Below are positions 10,045-19,300 of a stretch of DNA of 64,000 bases, in pieces. A program made the translations under genes and the position numbers. Source of the stretch: Bradyrhizobium sp. CCGB01 (lineage in GTDB: Bacteria > Pseudomonadota > Alphaproteobacteria > Rhizobiales > Xanthobacteraceae); contig NZ_JANADK010000001.1 in the NCBI RefSeq assembly GCF_024199795.1, positions 6,510,001 through 6,574,000 of the forward strand. The letters are read 5' to 3'. Numbering within the stretch: position 1 is the stretch's first letter; each line of letters starts with the position of its first letter. The notes under the pieces were generated by a model. It made no database searches. It was not told where the DNA came from and saw nothing but the letters and a program-made list of their open reading frames with translations.

Positions 10045-11235
10045 TCACTTCTTCGTCTTGCCGAGATCCTTGACGGCTTCGAAGGTCGCGAACTCGACAT
10101 TGTAGAGCTCGCCGTCGACCTTCTCGACCTTGCGGATGTAGATGTTCTGCACGATGTCGCGCGTCTCGGGGTCGATCGAGATCGGACCACGCGGGCTTTC
10201 CCACTTCTGGCCCTTCATGGCTTCGATCAGCTTGGTGCCGTCGGTGTCGCCATTGGTCTTCTTCAGCGCCTCGTAGATGAGGTGGATGCCGTCATAGCCG
10301 CTCACGGCCATGAAGCCCGGACGGTTGCCGAAGGCCTTCTTGTAGGCCGCGACGAAATCCTTGTTCATCTGCGAAGGATGCGCCGCGGAATACAGATGCG
10401 CGGTGACCGTGCCGAGCACGGCGTCGCCCATGTTGTTGAGAAGGTCGTCGTCGGTGACGTCGCCGGGTCCGATCACCTTGATGCCGGCCTTGTCGAGGCC
10501 ACGCTCGGCATATTGCTTCATGAAGTTGCCGCCCTGGCCGGCCGGCACGAACACGAAGATCGCGTCGGGCTTCGCGTCCTTCATGCGCTGGAGGAACGGC
10601 GCGAAATCCGGATTTGCGAGCGGCGTCTTGACCTCTTCCACCACCTCACCGCCGCCGGCGGTGAAATTCTGCTTGAAGAAGTTCAGCGCGTCATTGCCGG
10701 GCGCGTAGTCGGAGGTGAGCGTCGCCACCTTCTTGATGCCGTTCTTCACCGCCCAGTCGGCGATGATAGTGGAGGACTGCGCCAGCGTGAAGCTGGTGCG
10801 CACGATATAGGGCGAGCGCTCGGTGATGATGGAGGTGCCGGCCGCCATCACGACTTCCGGGATCTTGGCCTGCGTCGCGAGCGGCGCCGCGGCCAGCGCG
10901 GCCGGCGTGACACCGAAGCCGGCGATGAAATTGACCTTGTCGTTGACGATCAGCTCCTGCGCGGCCGTCTTGGTTTTGTCCGGCACCGCGCCGTCGTCCT
11001 TGAGGATGATCTCGACCTTCTTGCCGGCGACGGTGTCGCCCTTCTGCTGCATGTAGAGCTTGATCGCGTTCTCGATCTGCTTGCCGGTCGAGGCCTGGCC
11101 GCCGGTCATCGGCAGGATCAGGCCGACCTTGACCGTGTCCTCGGCCTTGACCGGCGCGACGGCCGCGAGGCCGGCGATGGCGGCCGCTGCTGCGGTCCAA
11201 GAGACCTTACGAGAAAAAATCTTGCGTTCGAACAT
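10045..11235 (-). CDS. livK: Periplasmic substrate-binding protein of Liv-type ABC transporter
   Basis: A 396-residue protein, first gene of the operon. A signal peptide spans about residues 1-31 (MFERKIFSRKVSWTAAAAAI to APVKA). The mature part starts EDTVKVGLILPMTGGQASTG, the classic Leu/Ile/Val-binding fold opening. The start at 11235 is preceded by GGGGAGGGAC. The family binds branched-chain amino acids, amides, aromatic acids or other small ligands; the ligand here is unresolved. A candidate promoter with an operator palindrome lies about 240 bases upstream (11473-11509), leaving a long leader. Confidence 0.93.
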   Translation of the reverse strand: MFERKIFSRKVSWTAAAAAIAGLAAVAPVKAEDTVKVGLILPMTGGQASTGKQIENAIKLYMQQKGDTVAGKKVEIILKDDGAVPDKTKTAAQELIVNDKVNFIAGFGVTPAALAAAPLATQAKIPEVVMAAGTSIITERSPYIVRTSFTLAQSSTIIADWAVKNGIKKVATLTSDYAPGNDALNFFKQNFTAGGGEVVEEVKTPLANPDFAPFLQRMKDAKPDAIFVFVPAGQGGNFMKQYAERGLDKAGIKVIGPGDVTDDDLLNNMGDAVLGTVTAHLYSAAHPSQMNKDFVAAYKKAFGNRPGFMAVSGYDGIHLIYEALKKTNGDTDGTKLIEAMKGQKWESPRGPISIDPETRDIVQNIYIRKVEKVDGELYNVEFATFEAVKDLGKTKK

Positions 11236-11472
11236 CAGATGTCCCTCCCCTTCATTCCTGACCTCTTGTGCGCCGGACCGAGTGCCCGGTCCTTGGCTCA
11301 ACCTTAGCTCACGCGTGCGCGATGTCGCGTCACATGGCGTCTTTCGCGCCCTCATTGTCAATCGGACGTTTGGCGACCATTCGGCGCAAGCCGCGCGTTC
11401 CGATTGCCGACGGCGGGAAGCGGTGCCGTGGTTACGTCGGGGTAACCCGAGGCCCCCGATCTTGGCCGCTCC
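11236..11472. other. Long untranslated leader of the minus-strand Liv operon
   Basis: No convincing gene in this stretch. If the promoter at 11483-11509 is real, this is transcribed leader of the livK operon. I see no structure matching a known riboswitch. The rest of the gap up to 11758 holds two perfect palindromes described separately. Confidence 0.45.
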
Positions 11473-11494
11473 TATTTGTACGATTGTACAAATA
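11473..11494. promoter_or_regulatory. Operator-like palindrome over the Liv operon promoter
   Basis: Perfect 9-base inverted repeat TATTTGTAC/GTACAAATA around a 4-base GATT centre. It covers the candidate minus-strand -10 element at 11483-11488. Placement over a -10 site fits a repressor. The TTGTAC-type half-site is reminiscent of GntR-family operators, which is a guess. Confidence 0.6.
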
Positions 11495-11509
11495 AAATGG
11501 ACCTGTCAA
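11483..11509 (-). promoter_or_regulatory. Candidate sigma70-type promoter for the livK operon
   Basis: On the minus strand TTGACA (bases 11509-11504) is followed after 15 bases by TACAAT (11488-11483), which differs from TATAAT at one position. The spacing is short but tolerated. It points toward livK, whose start is about 248 bases downstream. Confidence 0.5.
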
Positions 11510-11647
11510 CGAAAAACCCCCTCCGCCGACCAAGGCAGTTTGTCGCGAGCCCGTTGCCGCAGTCTAGAAGCGCGACCGGCCGCGTGGATGGAGGATTTCG
11601 TCTTTCTTTGCAGAATTCAGACACCGCACAGTTTGCGGCCCAGCAGG

Positions 11648-11669
11648 GATAGGTATCTAGTTACCTATC
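11648..11669. promoter_or_regulatory. Operator-like palindrome upstream of lipoprotein gene
   Basis: Perfect inverted repeat GATAGGTA/TACCTATC with a 6-base TCTAGT spacer, 90 bases upstream of the lipoprotein gene at 11759. Symmetry and length suit a TetR-like dimer, but no such regulator gene is adjacent in the window. Confidence 0.5.
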
Positions 11670-11758
11670 TCGAATAAGTCTATTTTACCTTGTTGAAGGC
11701 TACTCTTCCGATGCCGGGCTGACCTGGCGTCCAACCCGACTGAATTCGCGCGCGCACA

Positions 11759-12034
11759 ATGCTCAAGTCCTTCCGCTCCGTCCTCACCCTCGTTGCGCTC
11801 GCCGCGGGGCTGTGCGGCTGCGGCACCGTCAACGAAAAGCTCTCCGCCGGCATGGGCGACTATGTCCCGCAATGGGCCGGCGGCCTGCCTGCCGACGCAC
11901 CGCCGCGGCCCGGCACGCCGCAATACGACGCATGGATGAAGGAACGGGAGCAGAAGCGGCTGCAGCCGGCGGCGGATCGCGAGAAGGAACAGCAGGCGCA
12001 GAAGGGCGCGACGTCGGGCGGCGCGGTGCGGTAA
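11759..12034 (+). CDS. Small secreted lipoprotein
   Basis: A 91-residue protein. The N-terminus MLKSFRSVLTLVALAAGLCG ends in a lipobox L18-C19-G20 with lipidated C21, so the mature protein is predicted to be membrane-anchored. The rest is short, proline-rich in the middle (PADAPPRPGTPQYDAWMKER) and charged and glutamine-rich at the end. I do not recognise a domain. No strong ribosome site is visible before the ATG. A family A repeat follows immediately. Confidence 0.72.
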   Translation: MLKSFRSVLTLVALAAGLCGCGTVNEKLSAGMGDYVPQWAGGLPADAPPRPGTPQYDAWMKEREQKRLQPAADREKEQQAQKGATSGGAVR

Positions 12035-12045
12035 GAGAGCGATCG

Positions 12046-12123
12046 TCATTCCGGGATGGTCCGAAGGACCAGACCCGGAATCTCGAGATTCCGGGTTCGC
12101 CTCTTCGAGGCGCCCCGGAATGA
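12046..12123. repeat. Palindromic intergenic repeat, family A copy 3
   Basis: The clearest copy: TCATTCCGGG at one end, CCCGGAATGA at the other, and a central perfect CCGGAATCTCGAGATTCCGG palindrome. Each arm also has its own small inverted repeat (GGTCCGAAGGACC; CGCCTCTTCGAGGCG). It lies between the convergent lipoprotein and purU genes and could end transcription in both directions. Confidence 0.88.
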
Positions 12124-12130
12124 CGGCGCC

Positions 12131-12994
12131 CTAATCCACGAACACCACGGTCTTGCGGCCGTTGAGGATGACGCGGTCGTTGAGATGGTAGCGGATCGCG
12201 CGCGCCAGCACGCGGCGCTCGATGTCGCGGCCCTTGCGGACGAGATCTTCCGGCGTGTCGCGGTGGCTAATGCGCTCGACGTCCTGGTCGATGATCGGGC
12301 CTTCGTCGAGGTCGCGCGTGACGTAATGGGCGGTCGCGCCGATCAGCTTGACGCCGCGCTCATGAGCCTGGTGATAGGGCTTTGCGCCCTTGAAGCCCGG
12401 CAGGAACGAGTGGTGGATGTTGATGCAGCGGCCGGAGAGCTTGGCCGAGAGGTCATCCGACAGGATCTGCATATAGCGGGCGAGCACCACGAGATCGGTC
12501 CCGGTCTTGGCGACGAGATCGAGGATTTGCGCCTCCTGCTCGCTCTTGGTCTCCTTGGTGACCGGCAGATAGTGGAACGGGATGCCGCCGAAATCGAGCC
12601 CGGCATAGACCTCGCGCGGATGGTTGGAGACGATCGCGGCCAAATTCATCGGCAATTCGCCGGTGCGCCAGCGGTAGAGGATGTCGACCAGGCAGTGGTC
12701 GGACTTCGACACCAGCAGCATCACCTTGCGATGCGCGGCGCGGTCGCGCATCTGCCACTCCATGCCGAAACGCTCGGCGATCGCGGCAAAGCCGGTCTGG
12801 AGCGCCGACAGTTCCACGGCCAGATCGGCGGCGGTGAACACCACGCGCATGAAGAACTTCTTGGTCTCGACGTCGTCGAACTGCTGGGCGTCGAGAATGT
12901 TCTGTCCGTTGTGGGCCAGGAAGGTCGACACCGCCGAAACGATGCCGGGGCGATCCGGGCAGGACAGGGTCAGCACATATTGATGATCGGGCAT
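12131..12994 (-). CDS. purU: Formyltetrahydrofolate deformylase
   Basis: Hydrolyses 10-formyl-tetrahydrofolate to tetrahydrofolate and formate, balancing one-carbon pools. The 287-residue protein has an N-terminal ACT domain (residues 5-85, [20 protein letters not shown]) and a C-terminal formyltransferase-fold domain. Catalytic residues are visible as N192 and H194 in [10 protein letters not shown] and D230 in RDLDEGP. The length is normal. One-carbon function fits the nearby methylation-cycle genes, though it is not in their operon. Confidence 0.96.
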   Translation of the reverse strand: MPDHQYVLTLSCPDRPGIVSAVSTFLAHNGQNILDAQQFDDVETKKFFMRVVFTAADLAVELSALQTGFAAIAERFGMEWQMRDRAAHRKVMLLVSKSDHCLVDILYRWRTGELPMNLAAIVSNHPREVYAGLDFGGIPFHYLPVTKETKSEQEAQILDLVAKTGTDLVVLARYMQILSDDLSAKLSGRCINIHHSFLPGFKGAKPYHQAHERGVKLIGATAHYVTRDLDEGPIIDQDVERISHRDTPEDLVRKGRDIERRVLARAIRYHLNDRVILNGRKTVVFVD

Positions 12995-13136
12995 GGCTCT
13001 TGATGAAGGTTTGTGCAGCGACTGCGGAACGACCCGCGATTTGCGCCCTGCTCTATCACCGACCCCGCCCTTGCGCCAATCCCGACAGCGGAGTCAGGAT
13101 GAACGGAGCATTGCGTTTTACCACCGGAGCATACCC

Positions 13137-13979
13137 ATGGCCGACCGCTTGAACGGCACCCGCATCCTGATCCTGGAAACGCGCGAGGAGGCGCAGTTCT
13201 CGAAGCTTTTGGCCGAGCAAGGTGCCGAGGTCGTGCAATGCCCGATGTTCACCATCGAGGATGCGCCGGACCCAGCCCCGGTCGAGGCCTGGATCCGCCG
13301 CGCCATCGACGAGCCCCTCGACGATCTGGTGCTGATGACCGGTGAAGGCCTGCGGCGGATCATGAAGCTCGCGCGCGCCCGCGGGCTCGACGCGGCTCTC
13401 GTGGCAGCTCTCGCCCAGGCGCGAAAATTCACCCGTGGTCCGAAGCCCGGAAAGGCGTTGCGCGAGGTCGGCCTCGAGGCACAGCAGACCACGGAGAAGC
13501 CGACCACCGAGGGCGTGGTCGAGATGCTGGGCAAGCTCGACCTGAAGGGGCGACGCCTCGGCCTTCAGCTATATCCGGACAAGGATCACAGCGCGCTGAC
13601 CGGCGCGCTTGCCGCGCAAGGCGCCGATGTCGATACCGTGCTGCCTTATGCCTACGATTCCAAGGCTGCGGATGCCAACATCGTCGCCGCCATCGACGAC
13701 ATGGCCGAGGGACGGATCGATTCCATCGCGCTGACCAATCTTGGCCAGGTCCGCCGGCTGATCGAGGCTGCGAAGGCGCATGGCAGCGAGACGAAGTTGC
13801 GCGCAGGGCTGGAGCGGACGCTGATCGCGTCGGTGGGCCCTGCAGTCTCGGGAGAGCTCGCCGCGCACGGCCTGCGCACGGACGTCTCGCCGGCGGAAGA
13901 TCACTATTTCATGCGCCCGCTGATCTCGGCGATGGCCCTGGCGCTGGAGGAGAAGAAGCCGAAAGTGCCGGTGAAGTGA
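13137..13979 (+). CDS. Uroporphyrinogen-III synthase-like (HemD family) protein
   Basis: A 280-residue protein starting MADRLNGTRILILETREEAQ behind a GGAG site. The two-lobed pattern (LILETREEAQFSKLLAEQGA; RLGLQLYPDKDHSALTGALA) and the C-terminal TLIASVGPAVSGELAAHGLR match the HemD family, which cyclises hydroxymethylbilane to uroporphyrinogen III. The family has few invariant residues, and many alphaproteobacteria carry more than one copy. Without other heme genes nearby, a paralogue or regulator-associated role is also possible. The frame is open upstream but starts inside purU's opposite end. Confidence 0.75.
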   Translation: MADRLNGTRILILETREEAQFSKLLAEQGAEVVQCPMFTIEDAPDPAPVEAWIRRAIDEPLDDLVLMTGEGLRRIMKLARARGLDAALVAALAQARKFTRGPKPGKALREVGLEAQQTTEKPTTEGVVEMLGKLDLKGRRLGLQLYPDKDHSALTGALAAQGADVDTVLPYAYDSKAADANIVAAIDDMAEGRIDSIALTNLGQVRRLIEAAKAHGSETKLRAGLERTLIASVGPAVSGELAAHGLRTDVSPAEDHYFMRPLISAMALALEEKKPKVPVK

Positions 13980-13983
13980 AGGT

Positions 13984-14005
13984 CTCCGGCAGGGGCATGC
14001 CGGAG
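13984..14005. terminator. Hairpin between convergent genes
   Basis: Perfect 8-base inverted repeat CTCCGGCA/TGCCGGAG with loop GGGGCA, in the 33 bases between the ends of the HemD-like gene and the cyclase gene. There is no long T run, so it is a bidirectional terminator candidate only. Confidence 0.5.
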
Positions 14006-14012
14006 CAGGATT

Positions 14013-15458
14013 CTATCTACGCACGACACGATACACGCATGCATTTCCTTCGACGCCGCGGAGAGGTGCATCAAACTCAACGATGGCGTGACCGGCGAGG
14101 AGACCGCTGACGCCCGGCGCGGAATAAAGCGCTTCCGAGAGACAGATTTCGCCGGCATCGGCCAACGATTGCACGCGCGCCGCAACATTCACGGTCTGCC
14201 CGAAGTAGTCCAGATTCTCGTTGAGGGTCACGGCAATCGACGGACCACAATGCGCTCCAATCTTCAGGATGATGCTCGGCTCACCATGCTCGCCATTGTA
14301 GCGTTCTGTTTCCCGGAGCATATGCAACGCCGCCGAGACCGCGTCGGTCGGACGGGAGAAGACCGCCATCACGGCGTCCCCGATCGTCTTGACGATGGCG
14401 CCGGAATGCTCCTGGACGGTCGCGCCCAGCAAGGCAAAATGCTCGCGGACCAGGGCATAGGCGTTCAGATCGCCGAGACGCTCGTACATCGCGGTCGACC
14501 CCTTGAGATCCGTGAACAACAAGGTCACCTGCCGGATGCCGAGCCCTTCCCGCTCATCGACGCGTTCCGAGCGGAACAGGCGGCGGAAGGTTTGCCGCGC
14601 GAGTAACATGCCGCCGGACATATACGGTTCGAACTCGAGCGCGGGCTTGGTCGTCTGAGCCAGAACTTCGGGCGGCCAATTGATCAGGAGTAATGACCCA
14701 CGCACTGCGCCGGAGTTCTCCACGTCGATCACAATCGGGCCAGGCGGAACGACGGACAGCGACGGCGAAAAGCGCCGTCCATCATATCCAACTCGCAAGA
14801 CGGTCGGCGCGGTTGCGGGTTCGCCTGCGACCGAGACCGCGAACGCAGCCTGCGTTTGAATGTTGACGCCGGCCAGAGCACCGGGACCGAGATCGGCGCG
14901 AAGAGTGGTGGTCGAGCCCGGTGGCAAGAACGCAAGTCCGCGAACCAATCCATGCAGGAAATCGAGAAATCGAATGGGCTGGCCGGGCATGCGCGCGTCG
15001 CCCGAGAAACGAAGTTTCCAGTGGAAATCCTCGACCGAGAGGGAATGAGGATCGTGAAATGGAAGCCGCCGGAGCTGCGGCGAGACCGTAAACGTAACCT
15101 CAATGAAATCGTCGAGGTCGGTGTCACCGCTGACGTCGCACAGGCCGCACACGTAATGGGTCTTCAGGGTGCGCAGAGCGCCAAAGCTGTCGAGCACCAT
15201 GCCGGATTGGGGACAAACAACGTCCCAGCTCATCTCGAACAACCCGTTTCTTGTGGCATGCAAAAACAGATCGATGCTATCCGCCTCGGCAATGCCGCGA
15301 TCACGCGCGAACGTCAGGGGATTGATCCGGTAGAGGGACAGATCGTCACCGCTCCTGATGAGCGTCTCAAATTTCGAGATCACGCGTGGGCTCCAGGATC
15401 GGGCCTGCTCAATCTCGGTCATCTTGCTTTCCAGGAGCCGCTCCTGGATGTTGGTCAT
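14013..15458 (-). CDS. Class III adenylate/guanylate cyclase with N-terminal sensory region
   Basis: A 481-residue protein. Residues 1 to about 295 form an uncharacterised N-terminal region resembling DUF5939, with three cysteines (C82, C104, C107, the last two as CGLC) that might bind metal. Residues 308-481 are a class III cyclase domain: metal-binding aspartates D317 in LLFTDLKGST and D361 in KTIGDAVMAVF. It likely makes cAMP in response to an unknown cue. No membrane segment is apparent, so it is probably cytosolic. It lies downstream of the peroxiredoxin-like gene, with a 168-base gap. Confidence 0.88.
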   Translation of the reverse strand: MTNIQERLLESKMTEIEQARSWSPRVISKFETLIRSGDDLSLYRINPLTFARDRGIAEADSIDLFLHATRNGLFEMSWDVVCPQSGMVLDSFGALRTLKTHYVCGLCDVSGDTDLDDFIEVTFTVSPQLRRLPFHDPHSLSVEDFHWKLRFSGDARMPGQPIRFLDFLHGLVRGLAFLPPGSTTTLRADLGPGALAGVNIQTQAAFAVSVAGEPATAPTVLRVGYDGRRFSPSLSVVPPGPIVIDVENSGAVRGSLLLINWPPEVLAQTTKPALEFEPYMSGGMLLARQTFRRLFRSERVDEREGLGIRQVTLLFTDLKGSTAMYERLGDLNAYALVREHFALLGATVQEHSGAIVKTIGDAVMAVFSRPTDAVSAALHMLRETERYNGEHGEPSIILKIGAHCGPSIAVTLNENLDYFGQTVNVAARVQSLADAGEICLSEALYSAPGVSGLLAGHAIVEFDAPLRGVEGNACVYRVVRR

Positions 15459-15626
15459 TGTGCGCCTCCGTCAGTGCAACGTCGTGAACAGGAATGGCTG
15501 CGCCTCAGACTGACGCGCAGTTCACGCGGCCACCGATATCCGCAACAGCGACAACGCCGGCGGAGAGGAAGCCGCAGATTGCGGCACGTTGGGCGCAGCA
15601 TTTGCACGCCAGCCAGGCGGCGATGC

Positions 15627-16307
15627 CTAGCTTGCCATCTGCGAGGCGGCCGACATCACCTCCTGAGGACTCGGCGCCCCGAACATGCGCTGGCCGCCTT
15701 CCGGAACCTCGGTAAAGGTCCAGCGTACGACCCCTTCCCGATCGAGCAGGAACTGGCCGAACAGCTGGCCCTGGCCGGTTGCCGCCATGCGCTGATCGGC
15801 CTCCATCATCTCGTAGCCATCCTTGTTGTTGAGCTGCTCGGCAGCCGCCAAACGATTCATCGGCCCGGACAATTCTCCGGGAATGTCCACTTGCATGCTC
15901 ATGACCACATCCATGCCCACCTTGCGCGGCCAGTCGGTTTCCTTCTCCGTGAACTCGAGATTGGGCAAGCCGAACGCACGGTGCGAGACCCGCTCGGGAT
16001 CTGACGCGGCGAGCAGATTGGGCAAAGGGTGATAACGGAAGTAGAGCCGCGCGCGCTCGATCGGCGTATTCACCACCGTGAGACTTTCGACGCCCTTGTC
16101 GCGCAGAGCCGCGTCGAGTTGCGCCTGCGCCGCGATATGGCGGCGGCAGAACGGGCAGTGCAGGCCGCGATACAAGCCGATCAATATCGGACTATGCCCG
16201 CGAAAATCCTGAAGCGCGATCTTTCCATCGCGTGTGATCGCATCCAGCACGACGTTCGGTGCACGATCGCCCGGTTGAAGCGGTCCATCGACATGACGCT
16301 CTGACAT
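15627..16307 (-). CDS. Peroxiredoxin-like (AhpC/TSA family) protein
   Basis: A 226-residue thioredoxin-fold protein starting MSERHVDGPLQPGDRAPNVV behind GGGAG. The redox site is a CxxC (C51-P-F-C54 in RGLHCPFCRR) rather than the single Thr-x-x-Cys of classical peroxiredoxins. Peroxide or disulfide reduction is therefore plausible but the exact chemistry is unsure. It sits between two cyclase genes on the same strand, 21 bases after the large one, which suggests linked redox and cyclic-nucleotide signalling. Confidence 0.8.
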   Translation of the reverse strand: MSERHVDGPLQPGDRAPNVVLDAITRDGKIALQDFRGHSPILIGLYRGLHCPFCRRHIAAQAQLDAALRDKGVESLTVVNTPIERARLYFRYHPLPNLLAASDPERVSHRAFGLPNLEFTEKETDWPRKVGMDVVMSMQVDIPGELSGPMNRLAAAEQLNNKDGYEMMEADQRMAATGQGQLFGQFLLDREGVVRWTFTEVPEGGQRMFGAPSPQEVMSAASQMAS

Positions 16308-16328
16308 GGTTGAACTCCCTCACATTGG

Positions 16329-19300
16329 CTAGTCAAGAAACGGCAGTACGATCAGCCCTGCGGGATCGAGCCCGTGCCGGTCACAGACTTCATGGGCCAG
16401 CGCGAAATACCGCTCGGCCTCCGGCATGTCGCCTCGATCAAGGTTCAAGGTCGCAAGACCATCATAGCACGGAAAGAGCTGCTGCGGTTCCCCGGTCTCG
16501 CTCGCCACCTCGATCGCCTCGTTGTAGCAGCGCGCGGCCAGGTCGGGCCGGAAATGGCATTGATGGATCTGCCCGAGCACGATCAAGGGTACCGGGAGAT
16601 GCTCGCGCTGGTCGAGCGCGCGGTCGATCTCGATCGCCTTTTCGGCAGCCGGCACGCCCTCGTCGGTACATCGGTCCGTGAATGTGCAACAGGCGACGGC
16701 GAAATTGGCAAGGAGGCGCGCCATGAAGCCGAGATCGCCGATACGATGCGCGACATCGAGCCCGCGCCGGCAAACCTCGATGGCGCGCGCCGGATCGACG
16801 ATCGTGTAGAGCACGCCGAGGTTGGTGTAGCCGCGACACACGACGTTGAGGAGGCCGGCGGCTTCGGCCGCCGCGACACTCTGCTCCACCTCGCACACCG
16901 CCTCCTGGTGTCGCCCCAGCCGCGCCAACGCAACCCCCTTGGTGTTGAGGGCCTCCGCAATGGCACGGGCCGCCTCGATCCTGGCCCGCTCGTCCGCGTC
17001 CGGCGGTACGGACCGTGCAAAGCCGAGCGCCTCGTCTGCCCATCTTGCGGCGGCGACGTGATCACCCACGCGAAAGGCGAGACGACCGCGCTCTTGCAAG
17101 AGGTGCGCCCATTCGATCGGCGCGTCGGTCCCGCCAAGCAGCTCAGCCGCGTCGGCATAGTGCGTCTCTGCCCTGATGCGTTTGCCGGCGTCCCAAAACA
17201 ATTGACCGAGCTTGCGAAGAATTCGCGCTTCGCCGATGCGATCCGCCGCCGTGCGGTATCCCTCCAGCGCGCATTGATAGTGCTCCTCGGCCGTGCTTCG
17301 GCGGCCAGCTACGCGACAGAGGTCGGCAATGCGCTCGTACAGGACGAGGCGCTCCGGCTCCTGCCCGCTGCCGGTCGACAGCACCGCGAGAGACTGCTGG
17401 TAGAAGCGAAGGGCATCGTCATTGGCGTAGCTGGCCCGTGCGCGATCGCCGGCAGCGCGCAGACAGCGCGCGCCTTTCGGCTTGCTCGCGCTCAGACTGA
17501 AGTGATGTCCGAGCAGTATGAGATCTTCGAGGCGCTCGGGCTCATTGCCATAGAGCCGCTCCAGCGCGGCACCAATCCGTCCATGAAGCTCGATCCGGCG
17601 CTGCAGAAGCAGATTTTGGTAGATCACGTCCTGAAGCATGGTTTGCGTGAAGCGGTAGGTCCGCAGCGAAATCGAGTTCGAGCCCGCGATCTCCTCGACG
17701 ATCTCCGCGTCGCACAGAAGTTCGAGCCCGGCATCGACCCTTGCCGGCTCGGTCGCCGCCGCACCGAGCACGGCCGCATCAAAACGCGGGCCGATCACCG
17801 CGGCCTCCTGTGCCAGGCGGCGCACCTGATGCGGCAACCGGTCGAGGCGCGCCAGCAACAACGCCTGAATGCTTGCCGGGATATCGGCGGCGGCTTCCTC
17901 CGACTTCATCCGCCACTGCGCGCCGTCGCGCTCCAGGGCGCCGGCTTCGATGAGGCCACGTATGATCTCCTCGAGGAAAAGCGGATTGCCGCCGGCGCGA
18001 TCGAGGATCCGGCTGAACAGACGTCCCGGCGGTTCACGCCAACCGTGACCGAAATAGGCCGCAAGCAGCCCTTGTCCGTCAGCCTCGCCAAGCGGGGGCA
18101 GCCGAAGGGTCGTGTGACTGATCCTGGCCGAACCGAACTGGTCCAGCTCCAGCATCGGCCGATGCGTAAACAGCAGCATCAGCCGCGTCCGCTCCAGTCG
18201 GTCCATCAGGAACCGCAACGCTTCAAGAGAGACCGCATCGGCCCAATGCAGATCCTCGACGATGATCAGCAGCGGTGACAGCGCCAGGCGGCGTTCGAAG
18301 ACGGTGCGAATCGCGAAGAATATCTGACGGCGGAGCTGTTCGGGCTCGACATGCCTGAGCGCGGCGTTGGGGTCGCCGAGGCCGAGTACGTGCAGATAGA
18401 GCGGCATCAGGCGGTCGGCCTCGTCCGTCGCGAGGCCGAGCTCCGACAGCGCTTCGGCGACCTTTGTCTCCGCCTCTGGGGCACCGGCCTTCTGCCCGAT
18501 GCCATAGGCGCTACGCAGCACGGCGGCGAGCGTGCCGTAGGATTGTTCGCCGAGCGGCGAGCAGGCCACGTGCCGGATTGCCACGCCTGCGAAGCGATCC
18601 TCGTCGCGGATGCGGGTGGCGAATTCGCCGACTAGGCGCGTTTTCCCGATGCCGGCTTCACCGACCAGTCGCACCAGTTGGGCCGCGCCGCCGCACGCGC
18701 GATCAAGGTTGCCGATCATGCGCGCAAGCTCGGCGTCGCGCCCGATCAGCGGCGCATTGAGGCCCAGCGTGTCGAGGCCTCGTGCCGCACGGGGCGTGTC
18801 GAGCGGCTCCTTCAGACGGTGGACCACTACGCTGCCCATCTTGCCCTTGAGTGAGACCTCGCCAAGCGAGTCGTAGGAGAACGCATGCCGCGTCAGACGG
18901 TGGGTCAACGGCCCGACCAGCACCTCGCCCGGAGCCGCCATCGACTGCAGTCGCTGGGCGGTATTCACCGTGTCGCCGGTCACCGAATAAGATTTGGCGG
19001 CGCCCACACCGAGCCCGCCCGCGACGACGTGCCCGGTGTTGATGCCGACATGGAGCAGCAGCGGTGAGCCGGCATACGCCTTCGCGCGCTCGCTGAGGCG
19101 CGCCGTCCGGCCGATCATGTCGAGGGCAGCGCGGACCGCCCGCTCCGGATCGTCCTCGTGCGCCGCCGGCGCACCAAACAGAGCAAGCAGCGCATCACCG
19201 ATGAACTTGTCCACGAAGCCGCCGAAGCCTTGCACCGCTTCCGTCAACTCCTCGAACAATTCGTTTTGAAGCGCCTGCATGACCTCGGGGTCGAGCCGCT

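Noticed and set aside
16374..18278. A 634-codon plus-strand open frame inside the cyclase-ATPase gene
   Set aside because: No recognisable domain; the minus-strand protein carries zinc-ribbon, cyclase and ATPase motifs in order.
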